15,883 bases of DNA from Chloromonas sp. AAM2 (lineage: Eukaryota > Chlorophyta > Chlorophyceae > Chlamydomonadales > Chlamydomonadaceae): positions 27,456-43,338 of the forward strand of contig QAXH01006267.1 in the NCBI GenBank assembly GCA_004335635.1. Reading direction: 5' to 3'. The number at the start of each line of letters is the position of its first letter. Position 1 is the first letter of the stretch. Below are positions 1-8,634 of this stretch, piece after piece. Both the position numbers and the translations under genes were made by a program. The notes beneath the pieces were generated by a model that worked only from the letters and a program-made list of their open reading frames with translations, was not told the origin of the DNA and searched no databases.

Positions 1-74
1 GCACTGCCCATGTTGCACTGCCCATGTTGCACTGCCCATGTTGCACTGCCCATGTTGTACTGCCCATGTTGTAC
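1..74. repeat. 14-bp minisatellite in TPLATE intron
   Basis: Five tandem copies of GCACTGCCCATGTT (the fifth has GTACTG) run from the window's left edge to about 70 and probably continue leftwards. A second small repeat, TGCCCAATCCTGACAT twice, follows at about 92-123. The stretch 1-196 is otherwise intron, ending in a pyrimidine-rich run and the acceptor CAG at 194-196. Confidence 0.85.
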
Positions 75-196
75 GCTTGCACTTATCCACTGCCCAATCC
101 TGACATGCTGCCCAATCCTGACATCTTCACACATATTTCTTGCTGTGTCTTCCCACACATTTCCTGCCGTTTCTGCGCACGTTTCCTGCCGTTCAG

Positions 197-3100
197 GGCT
201 GGCCACGTGACCGCCCATTCATGTTTGACGTAGTGGCTGCGGGTGCCATGTGCGAGAGGCCAGACTACGACGCTATAGGGCTCGTCGTGGGCCTGACAGC
301 GGCGCAGGCCTGGGCAACACGGCTGCAGGTGGGTAGAGACTGATAGCAAATGTTTGTGTGCTTTATCAGTCTTTTGCACTGTACGGCAGTGCAGTGTGTG
401 ACTGTTAGGAAATGGGGGGCCAGTGGTGGGCTGGCAGCGGCGCAAGCCTGGGCAACCAGGCTGCAGGTAGGTTTCTGGAGGAAGGGGCAGCGTGTTTTTC
501 TAGCAAATGCTTGATGCCTGGCCAGTTCTTGACGGGTTCTGTCAGTGTTCCTGTCGTTTCATCGTTTCACAATGTGAAGATGGAAAACGATGACTGGTAT
601 GAAATCTGTTGTCCTTGCAGGGGGGAGATACGGTGTTTCAGTCATCAGTTTCTGTCTGTTTTTCGTAAACCTGTGATTGCAGGATGCGTTGGCTGTGTGC
701 GCTGCCGAGTCCTCCAAGCGAGTGATGGGCGACGTGGTGTTCCAGGCGGGAAGGCTCGAGGCGGTGCTCAGGGAGTTTATGGCGACACCGGAGGCGGCCG
801 GTGAGTGGGTTTAGGATGACTAGGCGGCAGTCTTACTATGTGTGTGCCTCATCATCAATGTCTGTACTAGATGAAGCGGTTGGGTAGGCTGTACAAGATG
901 AAGTAGTTGGGTAGGCTTGTGAAGCAAGTGTCCACATGCATGCCAAACACACAGCCGCTACGACAGGAACAACAGGCGCGACAGGTGAGCAGCAGGGCAC
1001 ACGCATACGCATGCTGGCATGCTACACAATCGTCATCAGATGGGCTGTCTTCCACCATCTGTGCATGGTGGATGTCATCACCATCCTTGCATGGCTTCCT
1101 GCTTACTGTCATTTTGCAGCTTGAGGTGCTGCAGACTAGGCGCAGGCGCTTCACAGCCACATGCAGGGCACCAAAGGCTGTCACCTTTGTCATTCCGGGA
1201 GTGTATGCCTCTCTATGCCCTGTGCACGGCCTGTGTGCGCCTGTGCACGGCCTGTGTGCGCCTGTGCACGGCCTGTGTGCGCCTGTGCACGGCCTGTGTG
1301 CGCCTGTGCACGGCCTGTGTGCGCCTGTGCACGGCCTGTGTGTGCGACTGTGCAGGGCCTGTGTGTGCGACTGTGCAGGGCCTGTGTGCGCGCCTGTGCA
1401 GGGCCTGTGTGCGCCTGTGCAGGGCCTGTGTGCGACTGTGCACGGCCTGTGTTTGCGCCTGTGCAGGGCCTGTGTGTGCGACTGTGCAGGGCCTGTGTGT
1501 GCGACTGTGCACGGCCTGTGTGCGCCTGTGCACGTGACCCCTCTGGCAACAACAGTGCAACTTCAACTTCACGACCCTGTGCACGCCCTGTCTATGCCCA
1601 CAGGCAGTCCTGTGCTCCGGGAGTGGGGCAAGCGTACCATGCGCGCCCTGGCCGCCACAGCCGTCTTTCAGCACCCCGCAGCCCGCGCTTTAGAAGAGGC
1701 AGAAGCGGCCGCCAAGGCCGCCAAAGAAGCAGCCGAAAAAGCAGCAGAAAAGGAACAAAACGGCTACGAAAACGACACAGGCATCATCAATTCAAGCAGC
1801 TCTTCTAGCGAAGCTGGAGAGGATATGGGAAATCTGTTACCTGTTTCTTTACCTACGAGCATGTATTTGCCGGGGGGCGCGGGACGGGCCCGGCCGGCCT
1901 TGCCCCCGCAGCATAATGCTTCCATGGCGCCTGTCATGGCTTCGCTGACAGAGCAGCGTTCGATTGGTTTCACTACTGGGCAGATGGCGGGCCCGGGCAG
2001 CCCATCGGCACACGTGCCAGGCGGGAGTGCTGGCAGGTAGGGCGCGTGCACACTTACGTGCATGTGTGTGTAAGCGTACTAGTACATGGACGACTCCAGC
2101 ATGTGGCAAAGCGGCAGGTGACGTGTGCGTGAGTGAGTGAGTGAGTGAGTGAAGTGTGTGTGCGTGCGCGTCTACATTCATGTTGTGCACACATATAGCG
2201 TCGGGCAGCCCTCGGTGCAAGTGCAGGGTGGCAGGCGAGATGGGGCTTTGGCTATTGGATGGGGCTTTGGGAGCCATGAGATGTGATGGGGCTATGGGAG
2301 CATTTCATGGCCCGAATGCAACATTCATGTACAATCTTCTATGTGGTATGATGTCGGTGTCTCAGCAGCATTACGTTATATGTGATTGTGCTGTGGGTGT
2401 TGTCGCAGGTAGCAGGATGTGCATACGTGTGCAGACCAACTATATGAATACCTATGTGTGTGCGATGTGCGTGTGTGTGATGTTTGTGGTGTTGTGCCTT
2501 GTGTTGCCTCAGGGAGCAGGAGCCCTTCAAGGCGCGAGCAGCCCTGCTTCACGGGAACCTGCCTGCACACATGGTGAGAGGAGACACGTGCCAGCCCTTA
2601 GTGTTAGTAGTAGTATCAGTGTGTCATCAGTGTGCACGTGCTGCGACCCTAGGTAGGAGGAGCATATGACAGCCGGAGCCTCGTGCCACAGCCCGCGCAT
2701 ACGGAGCCACTTCAACAGCTTGCCCTGCTTCTTGCACTGGCCCTGAGTATTGCAACAGGGCAACCAACACAAGTGGATAGCCAGCCCTTGCCTCGCCCGT
2801 ACCACCAAGTCTGCTGCCCATTCATACTGTACTGCCATTCATACTGTACTGCCCAACCATTCATACTGTACTGCCCAAATTGCTTGATTTCCCAGGTTTT
2901 AGTGCCCAGGTTCCAATGTCCAGGGTTCAGTGTCCAGGGTTCAGTTTCCAGCCCTCCGCCTGCCCCAGGTTAACGCTAACCCTAACCGCCACACCTGGGA
3001 CTGCCCCTAACTGTAAACCCCAAACTAAACCCTTAACCCTAACCTGAAATACCACCAGTTTTAACCGCCACAGGTTGCGTCGAGCCACTCCGCCCACCAT

Positions 3101-6100
3101 TGGGCAAGTTCTAAACCTAAACTCTAAACCCTAACAATATACGCCCACAGGTTGTGTCGAGCCACTCCGCCCACCCATGGGGCTACTCCTAAACCCTTAA
3201 CCAAACCCTAAACCCTAAACCCTCCACGGCCACAGGTTGCGTCGAGCCACTCCGCCCACCCATGGGGCTACCCCTTCGCCCCCGCCCCGCGTGCCTCCGC
3301 CATCTTCTACTCCAAGCGGGCCAGACGCTCGCGCGTGTTGGCTGCGCAGATGTGGCGGGCCATGGCCAGGTGCAGCAAGGCAGCACGAACCAAAGACCAG
3401 GGTGAGCTTCTGAAGTCAGCGACCCCCACAACGACTCACATTGGCTATCTGTCATCTAGTTTGTGCACAATGCGCACCATGGCACGGGTCAAGACTACCG
3501 TACACATCAGCCAGTGTCAGTTTCTGTAATATACGTTTCAGGGTGGGTCCAGTCCTGCGCCATTGGTTCTGCGTCCTGTGACGACCCCCCCAATGTAAAC
3601 AGATATGTAGACGTACTTTTTGCTTTTGGATCAGATGTCCCTCCCCACCCTCCCCACCCCACCTGCGCGTCTGCAAAGGCCCTTCGTATCACTTTCTGCT
3701 GTTTTGTGTGTTTGTTGGTCACGTCTCAGGTTTGTCTGACGTGCCGGCTCTTCCCAAGGACTCTGCCCTGCGCCTGGACAGCCCGGCCTTTTGGGCCCTG
3801 CTCCCGTCCGGCCACAGCGCCCCCAGCGCCCAAGACACCGCTCACGGTGAGATGCATGTGCGGCCGTGCCCTTGGCACTAACACAACACGGCAACAGTCA
3901 TGGTAATGGGGCGTTTCTGGTTATGCATGCCTTTCTCTCAACCAGGGAGCTGCCCTTGACCACACTAACCAGCGTCCTCTGTATGTTCTTCTTTCATTCG
4001 TGCCATCATACACGTTGTGTTCATTTAAATCCCTGCTTACAGCATACCTGGTTCATTTTCAGTCAAACAACGATGCGATGCTTCTTTACTTCTCGCTGCC
4101 TTTCCTGCAGGCGGGGACGGGGCCAGGAGCGGGAGCGGGGCCGCTCGCGTTGAGTTAGTTGAGTTGTGCGGGCCCGGCGACCCCGTCATGCTTGTCGGCA
4201 GTGTGGCGCAGGACGGGGCGGACGCGGCACAGCTTGTGCTGCGAGTCACCGCTATCAACAGGTACGGTGCAGCACAAGCTGCTCATCACTGCCATGGGCG
4301 CAGGTTAGGCTGACAGTTTGTACACAACAGTGGCTGTGGTACACAGGCAAGGGCACTAGATATCCACAGCTGGGGCTGCGCAGCACTGCTACCAACAGGT
4401 GTGGAGTAGCACAGACAAGGGTATTAATTGCAACACAGACTAGTAAAACACCATGACGCATGTAACCAGCCTCTGTGGCTGACAAACGGCGGGAAAGACC
4501 AAGCGCCAAAGAGTTGGGTTGCAGCACTGCCTGCTTTTTGCTCCTCTCATCCTTTCCAGTTGTGTGTGACTCCTGTTGTTGCAGGAGTGATGTGGACGTG
4601 CGTGGCGCTGTGCTCCAAGTGCTGGCGCTGGGCCCGGCGCAGCTGGACCGGCGGGCCGCAGGCTGGATGGTGCCGCGCCTGTCGCCGCGGGACCGCATCA
4701 CACACTCATTCACACTCAAACTACTGGGGTGCGTGGGAGAGGGACAGCGGAGCAGGGGCATGAGGGGGTTTTGCGGAAGCGGGGTTTGGGAATGTATGCG
4801 TACGGCCCAGCTCTGTTGACAAGGTGTTGTTGACGAGGTGTTGTCAACCCTCAGCGTGGCCACCAGGACATGGTGGTGCAGCTGCAGCAGACATGACGCC
4901 CTTACAGGCATTGGCATGTTCTTGTTCTAGCCACATGGCCGGGGAGGACTGCTCAGCGGGGCCCAGACCGGCATTGGACATGATTAGCACAACAGTTTAC
5001 TGGATTGTTGAACAGTGGTAAGGCCTTTGTGTGTTCCACAGCACTTTTTCTTTTTTAAGATAGCTTGATCATTGTCTTGAGCGCCAAGCGAGCAGGACAT
5101 CATTGGTGTGCTTGACTGCAGGTATGGGCTGGTGCGGTTGAGCTGTCGGTTGCAGTTGGTTCATGCGGGTACCGGCGCCGCCCTCACCACCCCCGTCATC
5201 CAGCCCTGCCGGCCGCTCCACGTTGGGCTGGTGCACCACATGCTGCACGTGCCCCTGGCAGGCGCACCCTCGCCCAGGGCGTTTTTCAGCACGTGGTCCA
5301 CACTGCCAGTGCGGGCTGAGCTGGCAGGTGAGGTTGCACTGTGTGCCTCAGAGTGCTGTGGAATGCTGACACAGTCTTATAAAAGTGGTAATGTCTGACC
5401 AATGGCAGCACACATGGCGTTAAGTATACCGGCTGATCCTAGCACACTACACTATTCTGAGCTGGCAGCTGGGGCGGCAAGGAAGGCCTTTGGGGAACAC
5501 GCTTGGGATAAAGTTATACTTCTGGCATCTCCACAGCAAGGAAGGGAAAGTGTGATGGCTTCCCCAGCGCAAACGGTTATGTGCATGCTGCCCAGTCCTG
5601 CCCTGTTCGCTTACCCCTGAGTGCACGGTACAGTGCTGCACAAAGCTTGACATGCAAAGCTGAGCCGTGTGCAGTACGAAAACCAACACATGGATGACAG
5701 TGTTCCAGATCTCAAAACCTCAAATTCCCTTGCACTTTCCCATCAGCTTGACAGGCCTGTCCGGACGTTAAAACAAAAACAAACAAATAAAAAAAAAATT
5801 CTCGCACTCTCTCATTCTCGCGGATTCTGGAACACTGGTGCACGCCATGTTGGAACGCTGAATCATCATAGTCTCAACTAGCTAGTCTCAACTAACCATC
5901 CAAGTAACTAACCAAACACTTAGCGAGTCTCAACTAACTGTACAAACAACTAATTAACTGTCGCCATGGTCCTCTTGTTGCAGCTGCCTGCCTGTGGCCC
6001 GGGCGGGAGGGTGCAGCCGCAGCGCTGTCCGCCATGCTCCGCTCGCCGCTGGCCTGCGCCCTGCTCACTTACGTGGACGTTACTGCCACCTACCAAATGG

Positions 6101-6992
6101 CACTGGCAGGTAAGCCCAGTCACGTGCTCCCTTTTTGCGGTGGGACAGCATGCGTTCAGTTCTGTGCGTGTGCGTGGTTCAGCCTGATCATTCTTAAAGT
6201 GATCAAACTGAGCTCGGAATATCAGTATAGTCAGGTATATCACCTAAGAACAGAAGGAGCTGCTAGCTGGCAGCACCACACAATCATTCACAAGAAACCC
6301 GCATTGTGGTGACCATTTGTGCCTCGTGTACGTGTCTTGCAGGCGAGACTGCCACCGGGGAGGAGGTCTTCATTGTGGTCCACGCTCAGCTGCTCCCCCC
6401 ACCTGCCACCAACTCCGTCACAGATTGGGATATGGGGCTGGAAGACACCACTGCCAAAGCAGGCAAGGACGCCAAAAGCACAGGAAAGGAAAAGGAGAAG
6501 GATACCAAGGGCGCAGCAGCGGAGACTAAGGATGAGAAAGGTGGCGCTGGCGCGGTGCAGCAGGCGGCAGTTGCGGCGATTGAAGCTGCGGCTGTGGATG
6601 CTGCTCGGCAACCCCACGCGCTGCTGCACATCTCCGTTCGAAGCGCCCTGCCGGACATCGCCCTTGCTCTCACGGCACATCCCACGGAGTTTGTGAATGA
6701 CCTGGCGGCCGGTTCCGCGCAGTTACTGGGGGCGCACTGGGCGTGTGCGGCCGTGGGCGGCGCCGGGGCGCCGAAACCGCCCATCCATCCTCGCGTGGCG
6801 GCGCTAGAAACGGCCCGTGCCCAGAGCTTGCGTGCCCTGCCGACGGCCACGTCTTCCTTGCTCGGCAGTGGAGGTCAGGCGATGCCAGATGTGTATGCGC
6901 AGGGCGTGAAGGCACGGAGCAAGGTCAGCCACAAGTTTATGGAAGCAGCGGCGGCAGCGGAATGGCAGCGCTTGGTTGCACAGCCTGTGTAG
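197..6992 (+). CDS. TPLATE: TPLATE-like subunit of the TSET/TPLATE adaptor complex (3' part, 12 exons)
   Basis: TPLATE is the beta-adaptin-like subunit of TSET, an ancient adaptor complex that acts at the plasma membrane in clathrin-mediated endocytosis in plants. Exons: 197-328, 683-800, 1604-2036, 2513-2573, 2653-2772 (donor uncertain; 2808 and 2895 also fit), 3236-3401, 3730-3846, 4111-4261, 4585-4728, 5122-5327, 5984-6109, 6343-6992. All junctions agree in phase. They total 2424 nt: 807 codons plus TAG. The recognisable part is the appendage-like region at residues about 390-625 of this fragment, including FFSTWSTLPVRAELAG, which from memory parallels the plant FFRLWPSLPAVAEYTG segment. 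A Lys/Glu-rich linker and a C-terminal helix ending in AAAAEWQRL follow, as in plant TPLATE. The plant protein is near 1,180 aa, so the N-terminal third (most of the adaptin trunk) lies left of the window. The C-terminal identity is good; the exons before 2600 are assigned by phase and continuity. Confidence 0.75.
395..466 (+). other. Candidate duplicated in-phase exon (copy of the end of exon 197-328)
   Basis: The last about 36 nt of exon 197-328 plus its donor recur at about 431-470: AAQAWATRLQ|GT is encoded in both places, with small differences (GGCAACACGG versus GGCAACCAGG). Read from the nearest CAG acceptor (391-394 is GCAG) the copy is open for 24 codons, phase 0 to phase 0, so inclusion would not disturb the TPLATE frame. 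It is either a pseudo-exon left by a partial duplication or an alternative cassette exon; sequence alone cannot tell. Confidence 0.4.
467..682 (+). other. TPLATE intron sequence after the duplicated exon end
   Basis: Together with 329-394 this makes up the intron between exons 197-328 and 683-800. Apart from the exon-end copy at 395-466 nothing recognisable is present. A CTTGCAG at about 615-620 could act as an alternative acceptor, but the sequence after it gives no protein-like reading joined to either neighbour. Confidence 0.5.
1219..1534. repeat. 21-bp minisatellite (about 15 units) in TPLATE intron 801-1603
   Basis: About fifteen units of CTGTGCACGGCCTGTGTGCGC with variants (CACGG/CAGGG, GCGCCTG/GCGACTG), a few of 20 or 23 bp. 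It lies in the 803-bp intron 801-1603 between two exons that join in phase 1. The unit has no stop codon in any of the three forward frames, so the array and the following exon form one open frame from about 907 to 2038 (Cys-Ala-Pro-Val-His-Gly-Leu repeats). I take it as intronic because the phase-1 donor at 801 and the acceptor at 1602-1603 join well and the repeat peptide has no equivalent in the family. Confidence 0.85.
2037..2512 (+). other. TPLATE intron with GAGT microsatellite
   Basis: Intron between donor CAG|GTAGGG and acceptor GCCTCAG. It contains a short (GAGT)n tract near 2131-2152 and imperfect duplications of a GATGGGGCTNTGGGAGC motif around 2239-2300. No coding or RNA feature is apparent. 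Confidence 0.6.
2816..2955. repeat. Short tandem repeats in TPLATE intron
   Basis: Three copies of a CCATTCATACTGTACTGCC unit, some followed by CAA, lie at about 2818-2877. They are followed at about 2897-2953 by three or four degenerate copies of a TGTCCAGGGTTCAG unit. They sit between the end of exon 2653-2772 and the telomere-type block, in one repeat-rich intron. Confidence 0.75.
2969..3270. repeat. Interstitial telomere-type repeats interleaved with exon-edge copies
   Basis: Degenerate CCCTAAA/CTAACCCT runs occur at about 2971-2987, 3007-3041, 3110-3136 and 3188-3223. Between them sit copies of a unit starting CGCCACAGGTTGCGTCGAG and continuing to the ATGGGGCTAC segment, at about 3066-3106, 3142-3187 and 3227-3270; a degraded piece is possible at 2988-3000. 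Unit starts are about 77 and 85 bp apart. The last copy is the acceptor and first bases of the real exon 3236-3401; the earlier ones are copies of that exon edge followed at once by TAA-containing telomeric sequence. Confidence 0.8.
3402..3729 (+). other. TPLATE intron, no further feature seen
   Basis: A 328-bp intron between donor G|GTGAGC and acceptor GTCTCAG. A C-rich run (CCCTCCCCACCCTCCCCACCC) near 3640-3661 is the only compositional oddity. Confidence 0.6.
4262..4584 (+). other. TPLATE intron with partial echo of the preceding exon end
   Basis: A 323-bp intron (AG|GTACGG to TTGTTGCAG). Near 4387-4402 the sequence CTGCTACCAACAGGTGTGG resembles the preceding exon end and donor (CCGCTATCAACAGGTACGG, 4247-4265), a third possible echo of an exon-intron junction inside an intron of this gene. 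Otherwise nothing is seen. Confidence 0.45.
4729..5121 (+). other. TPLATE intron, no further feature seen
   Basis: A 393-bp intron (GG|GTGCGT to GACTGCAG). A doubled GTTGACNAGGTGTTG occurs at about 4815-4843. No in-phase extra exon is supported; the flanking exons join directly into the TPLATE appendage pattern. Confidence 0.55.
5328..5983 (+). other. TPLATE intron with AACTAAC-type repeats
   Basis: A 656-bp intron (G|GTGAGG to TTGTTGCAG). The 3' part at about 5866-5960 is made of short repeats, AGTCTCAACTA three times and AACTAAC/TAACTAACCA variants, next to an A-rich stretch at about 5771-5798. A 73-codon open frame at 5402-5620 is present but neither flanking junction nor the TPLATE pattern supports it as an exon. 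Confidence 0.55.
6343..6992 (+). other. TPLATE terminal exon: end of appendage, charged linker, C-terminal helix
   Basis: The acceptor CTTGCAG precedes 6343 in phase 1. The exon begins GETATGEEVFIVVHAQLLPP, the last appendage strands. From about 6436 it enters a Lys/Glu/Asp-rich linker (KDAKSTGKEKEKDTKGAA), then an Ala-rich segment, a hydrophobic stretch (HISVRSALPDIALALTAHP) and a final helix FMEAAAAAEWQRLVAQPV before TAG at 6990-6992. Plant TPLATE also has a charged low-complexity stretch late in the protein and a terminal helix with an EW pair (from memory), so the architecture agrees with a true C-terminus rather than a broken gene. Confidence 0.7.
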
Positions 6993-7703
6993 ATATTGGT
7001 ACTTTAGACAACTGTAGAAAGCGAGCCAAGGACACCTGCAACTTACAATTTGGAACAACTGGGTAAACGGATTCACTACCCAACACACAAGCAGCCAAAA
7101 AACATGGAACCAGCACACGTCAAGCTAGACAAGCCGAGGCGTTTGAACCCATCGCCCCTTGATTTCAAGTGCTCACAGTACTTGAAGTACACCGCATTTT
7201 TTTGTGGATGTACGGTGATGTGTGCGAGATGCTGTAGTAATATTAAGACAGATAACGCTGCTGTGGCACAGGCCCACATTCCACTCATGAACACACCCAC
7301 AAAAGGAGCTGGCAGTATGCTGGTTGTGGGTGGGACAGGCTCAGCACGGCTCGGGCCTGAGGCTGGCGCTTGACATTTCGTATATGTGATGTGAGTGGTT
7401 GTTGTTGGTTGGTGGCTGCATGCTGTGGCTGCCATCCATGGCATATGACAGGTGCCCGATGTGCATGTGTGTACCAAACCGTCTTGCTGCCTTTTGGCCG
7501 CGCCCTCCTGTGTCATGATCCCTTCATTTGTAGGTTGGACGGGTTGGAGTCCCTCCCCTCATGTGAGAGGTGCTATCAAAAAACTCTATCGTCTTTGATC
7601 TGGACAGCTGAACCATTGACGTATAAAGATGCACGAGCCCGCCAACTGTGTTGTCCTTTGTTGCACGTGCTGCAAGGCAACACGGTTGGCCAGGGCCCTC
7701 GCT

Positions 7704-7708
7704 TGTAA
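7704..7708 (+). terminator. Candidate poly(A) signal TGTAA for the TPLATE gene
   Basis: TGTAA about 710 bp after the stop at 6992. Chlorophyte mRNAs commonly use TGTAA 10-20 nt before cleavage, with long 3' UTRs. Other TGTAA motifs downstream (about 7896, 7920, 7946) are equally possible; transcript ends are needed to choose. Confidence 0.35.
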
Positions 7709-8262
7709 AGCGCTTGTATGCATGATGCCGTACCAGTCGTCTTTATGATGCGCCCAACTCTTGAATTTCAAGCCCGGACACTTTAGTCTGAGATGCTTTA
7801 AATGAATACAAGACGTTGAAGAAGATGTGATGCATTCACTGGCCAGGCACTAAGATAGCCAAGCCAACGCCAGACGCACGGCAGAGCTCAGCCCATGTAA
7901 CCAATTCAGACTTCTGTGCTTGTAATTAGCAAAACTCCCATGTATGTAACATGTCCTGTCTGTCACAACTCACTGGTCAATCCTCAATCATGGACGTCAG
8001 GTTGACTGCAGAAACTGATAGCAGATAGGAGAAGGAACACGAGTTTATGGAAAAACAGTCTGGCACTGTCAATATCAAACCATCATGTGCCTTGGATCGC
8101 GGCTATGCCACCATACGAATCCACACCCGGTGGCCGTGTCCCAGTATCGACAGTCTCCGCTGTGCACCACCCTCGCTCAGTGCACAGACGACACGGACTT
8201 GACCCCACTTCTACGCACAACCGCTTGCAATACCCCACATGTAACACCCACGTTGTTGTTGT

Positions 8263-8385
8263 TTACATCAGGGAAGCCGTCACATGACACGGGACGGGAT
8301 GTGTACCGCCCTGACGTACCCGAGAAGAAAGGCAGGAACAAAGGCACAAATGTAATTGTCCCAGAACTGGCAATCTGCTTTTTTT
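8263..8385. repeat. Dispersed repeat family, copy 1
   Basis: Begins TTACATCAGGGAAGCCGTCA, continues through CACGGGACGGGATGTGTACC, then a GAGAAGAAAGGC purine-rich stretch, and ends with TTGTCCCAGAACTGGCAA at 8356-8372 plus a CTGCTTTTTTTG tail. It is flanked on the left by (GTT)n. The short form (about 120 bp) shows both ends of the family close together. Confidence 0.7.
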
Positions 8386-8461
8386 GTACCATTGGCCAGG
8401 TCTCTCAGTTCCACCCATGTGCCATCCTGTTCGAAACAATAACACACGACAAATCACGTGT

Positions 8462-8466
8462 TTACA
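8462..8466 (-). terminator. Candidate poly(A) signal TGTAA for the CRN-like gene
   Basis: TTACA on the plus strand, so TGTAA on the minus strand, 169 nt beyond the TGA at 8637-8635. A second TGTAA at 8267-8263 is part of the dispersed repeat. Confidence 0.3.
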
Positions 8467-8634
8467 GAACCGGCAAGATAGCTGCGAGACAGCAAGGTGT
8501 CAGCAGCAGGAGTGCATGCTGCGAACGTGAGGGAAGAATCCGCAAGGCAGGCAGCTAAGCTGCGAGATGCAGTGTTGAATCCGTGTGTGCTTGAACCACT
8601 CCCAGCACTGTCTTACTCTTGGGGTCCACCTGCT

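Larger units (their letters stand above)
197..2573 (+). other. TPLATE central exons (adaptin trunk end and linker)
   Basis: Four exons: 197-328 (phase 0 to 0; WPRDRPFMFDVV to ATRLQ), 683-800 (0 to 1; DALAVCAAESS to TPEAAG), 1604-2036 (1 to 2), 2513-2573 (2 to 0; REQEPFKARAALLHGNLPAH). The short helical exons would suit the alpha-solenoid trunk. Exon 1604-2036 starts like trunk helix (SPVLREWGKRTMRALAATAV), then runs into an Ala/Glu/Lys helix, a six-serine stretch and a Pro/Gly/Ser-rich segment that is probably a disordered linker. I recognise no motif here on its own; these exons belong to the gene because their phases join cleanly to the downstream TPLATE exons. Confidence 0.6.
3236..6109 (+). 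other. TPLATE appendage-like exons
   Basis: Exons 3236-3401, 3730-3846, 4111-4261, 4585-4728, 5122-5327 and 5984-6109 join in phases 0/1/1/2/2/1/1. The peptides read RVELVELCGPGDPVMLVGSV, AAQLVLRVTAINRSDVDVRG, then LSPRDRITHSFTLKLLG, RLQLVHAGTGAALTTPVIQP, FFSTWSTLPVRAELAG and LLTYVDVTATYQMALAG. The alternating beta-strand pattern, the PVIQPCRPLHV then FFSTW order, and the TYVDVTATYQM strand follow the plant TPLATE appendage in the same order. An AP-complex beta subunit is the alternative; the PV(I)xxCxP(xx)(I/V) to FF..W..LP spacing favours TPLATE. Confidence 0.7.
6993..8634. other. 3' UTRs and spacer between convergent genes
   Basis: The sequence contains no convincing exon. The TPLATE 3' UTR likely ends in the first 700-900 bp: TGTAA, the chlorophyte poly(A) signal, occurs at 7704-7708 and again at about 7896, 7920 and 7946. 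On the other strand TGTAA (TTACA on plus) occurs at 8462-8466, suited to the minus-strand gene ending at 8635. One copy of the dispersed repeat lies at 8263-8385. Confidence 0.6.

Noticed and set aside
1..1534. CRISPR-like array
   Set aside because: The repeats at 1-74 and 1219-1534 are contiguous tandem units without unique spacers, and the genome is eukaryotic.
2969..3230. A chromosome end
   Set aside because: The telomere-type repeats are degenerate, short and sit inside an intron with conserved exons on both sides.
4255..4917. 220-codon minus-strand open frame opposite TPLATE exon 4585-4728
   Set aside because: It spans two TPLATE introns and an exon; the plus-strand exon reads as conserved appendage sequence.
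5402..5620. 72-codon open frame inside the TPLATE intron
   Set aside because: No good acceptor/donor pair in phase with the flanking exons, which join directly to give the expected TPLATE pattern.
8085..8558. 157-codon plus-strand open frame
   Set aside because: It runs through a copy of the dispersed repeat and has no protein-like pattern or supporting splice sites.
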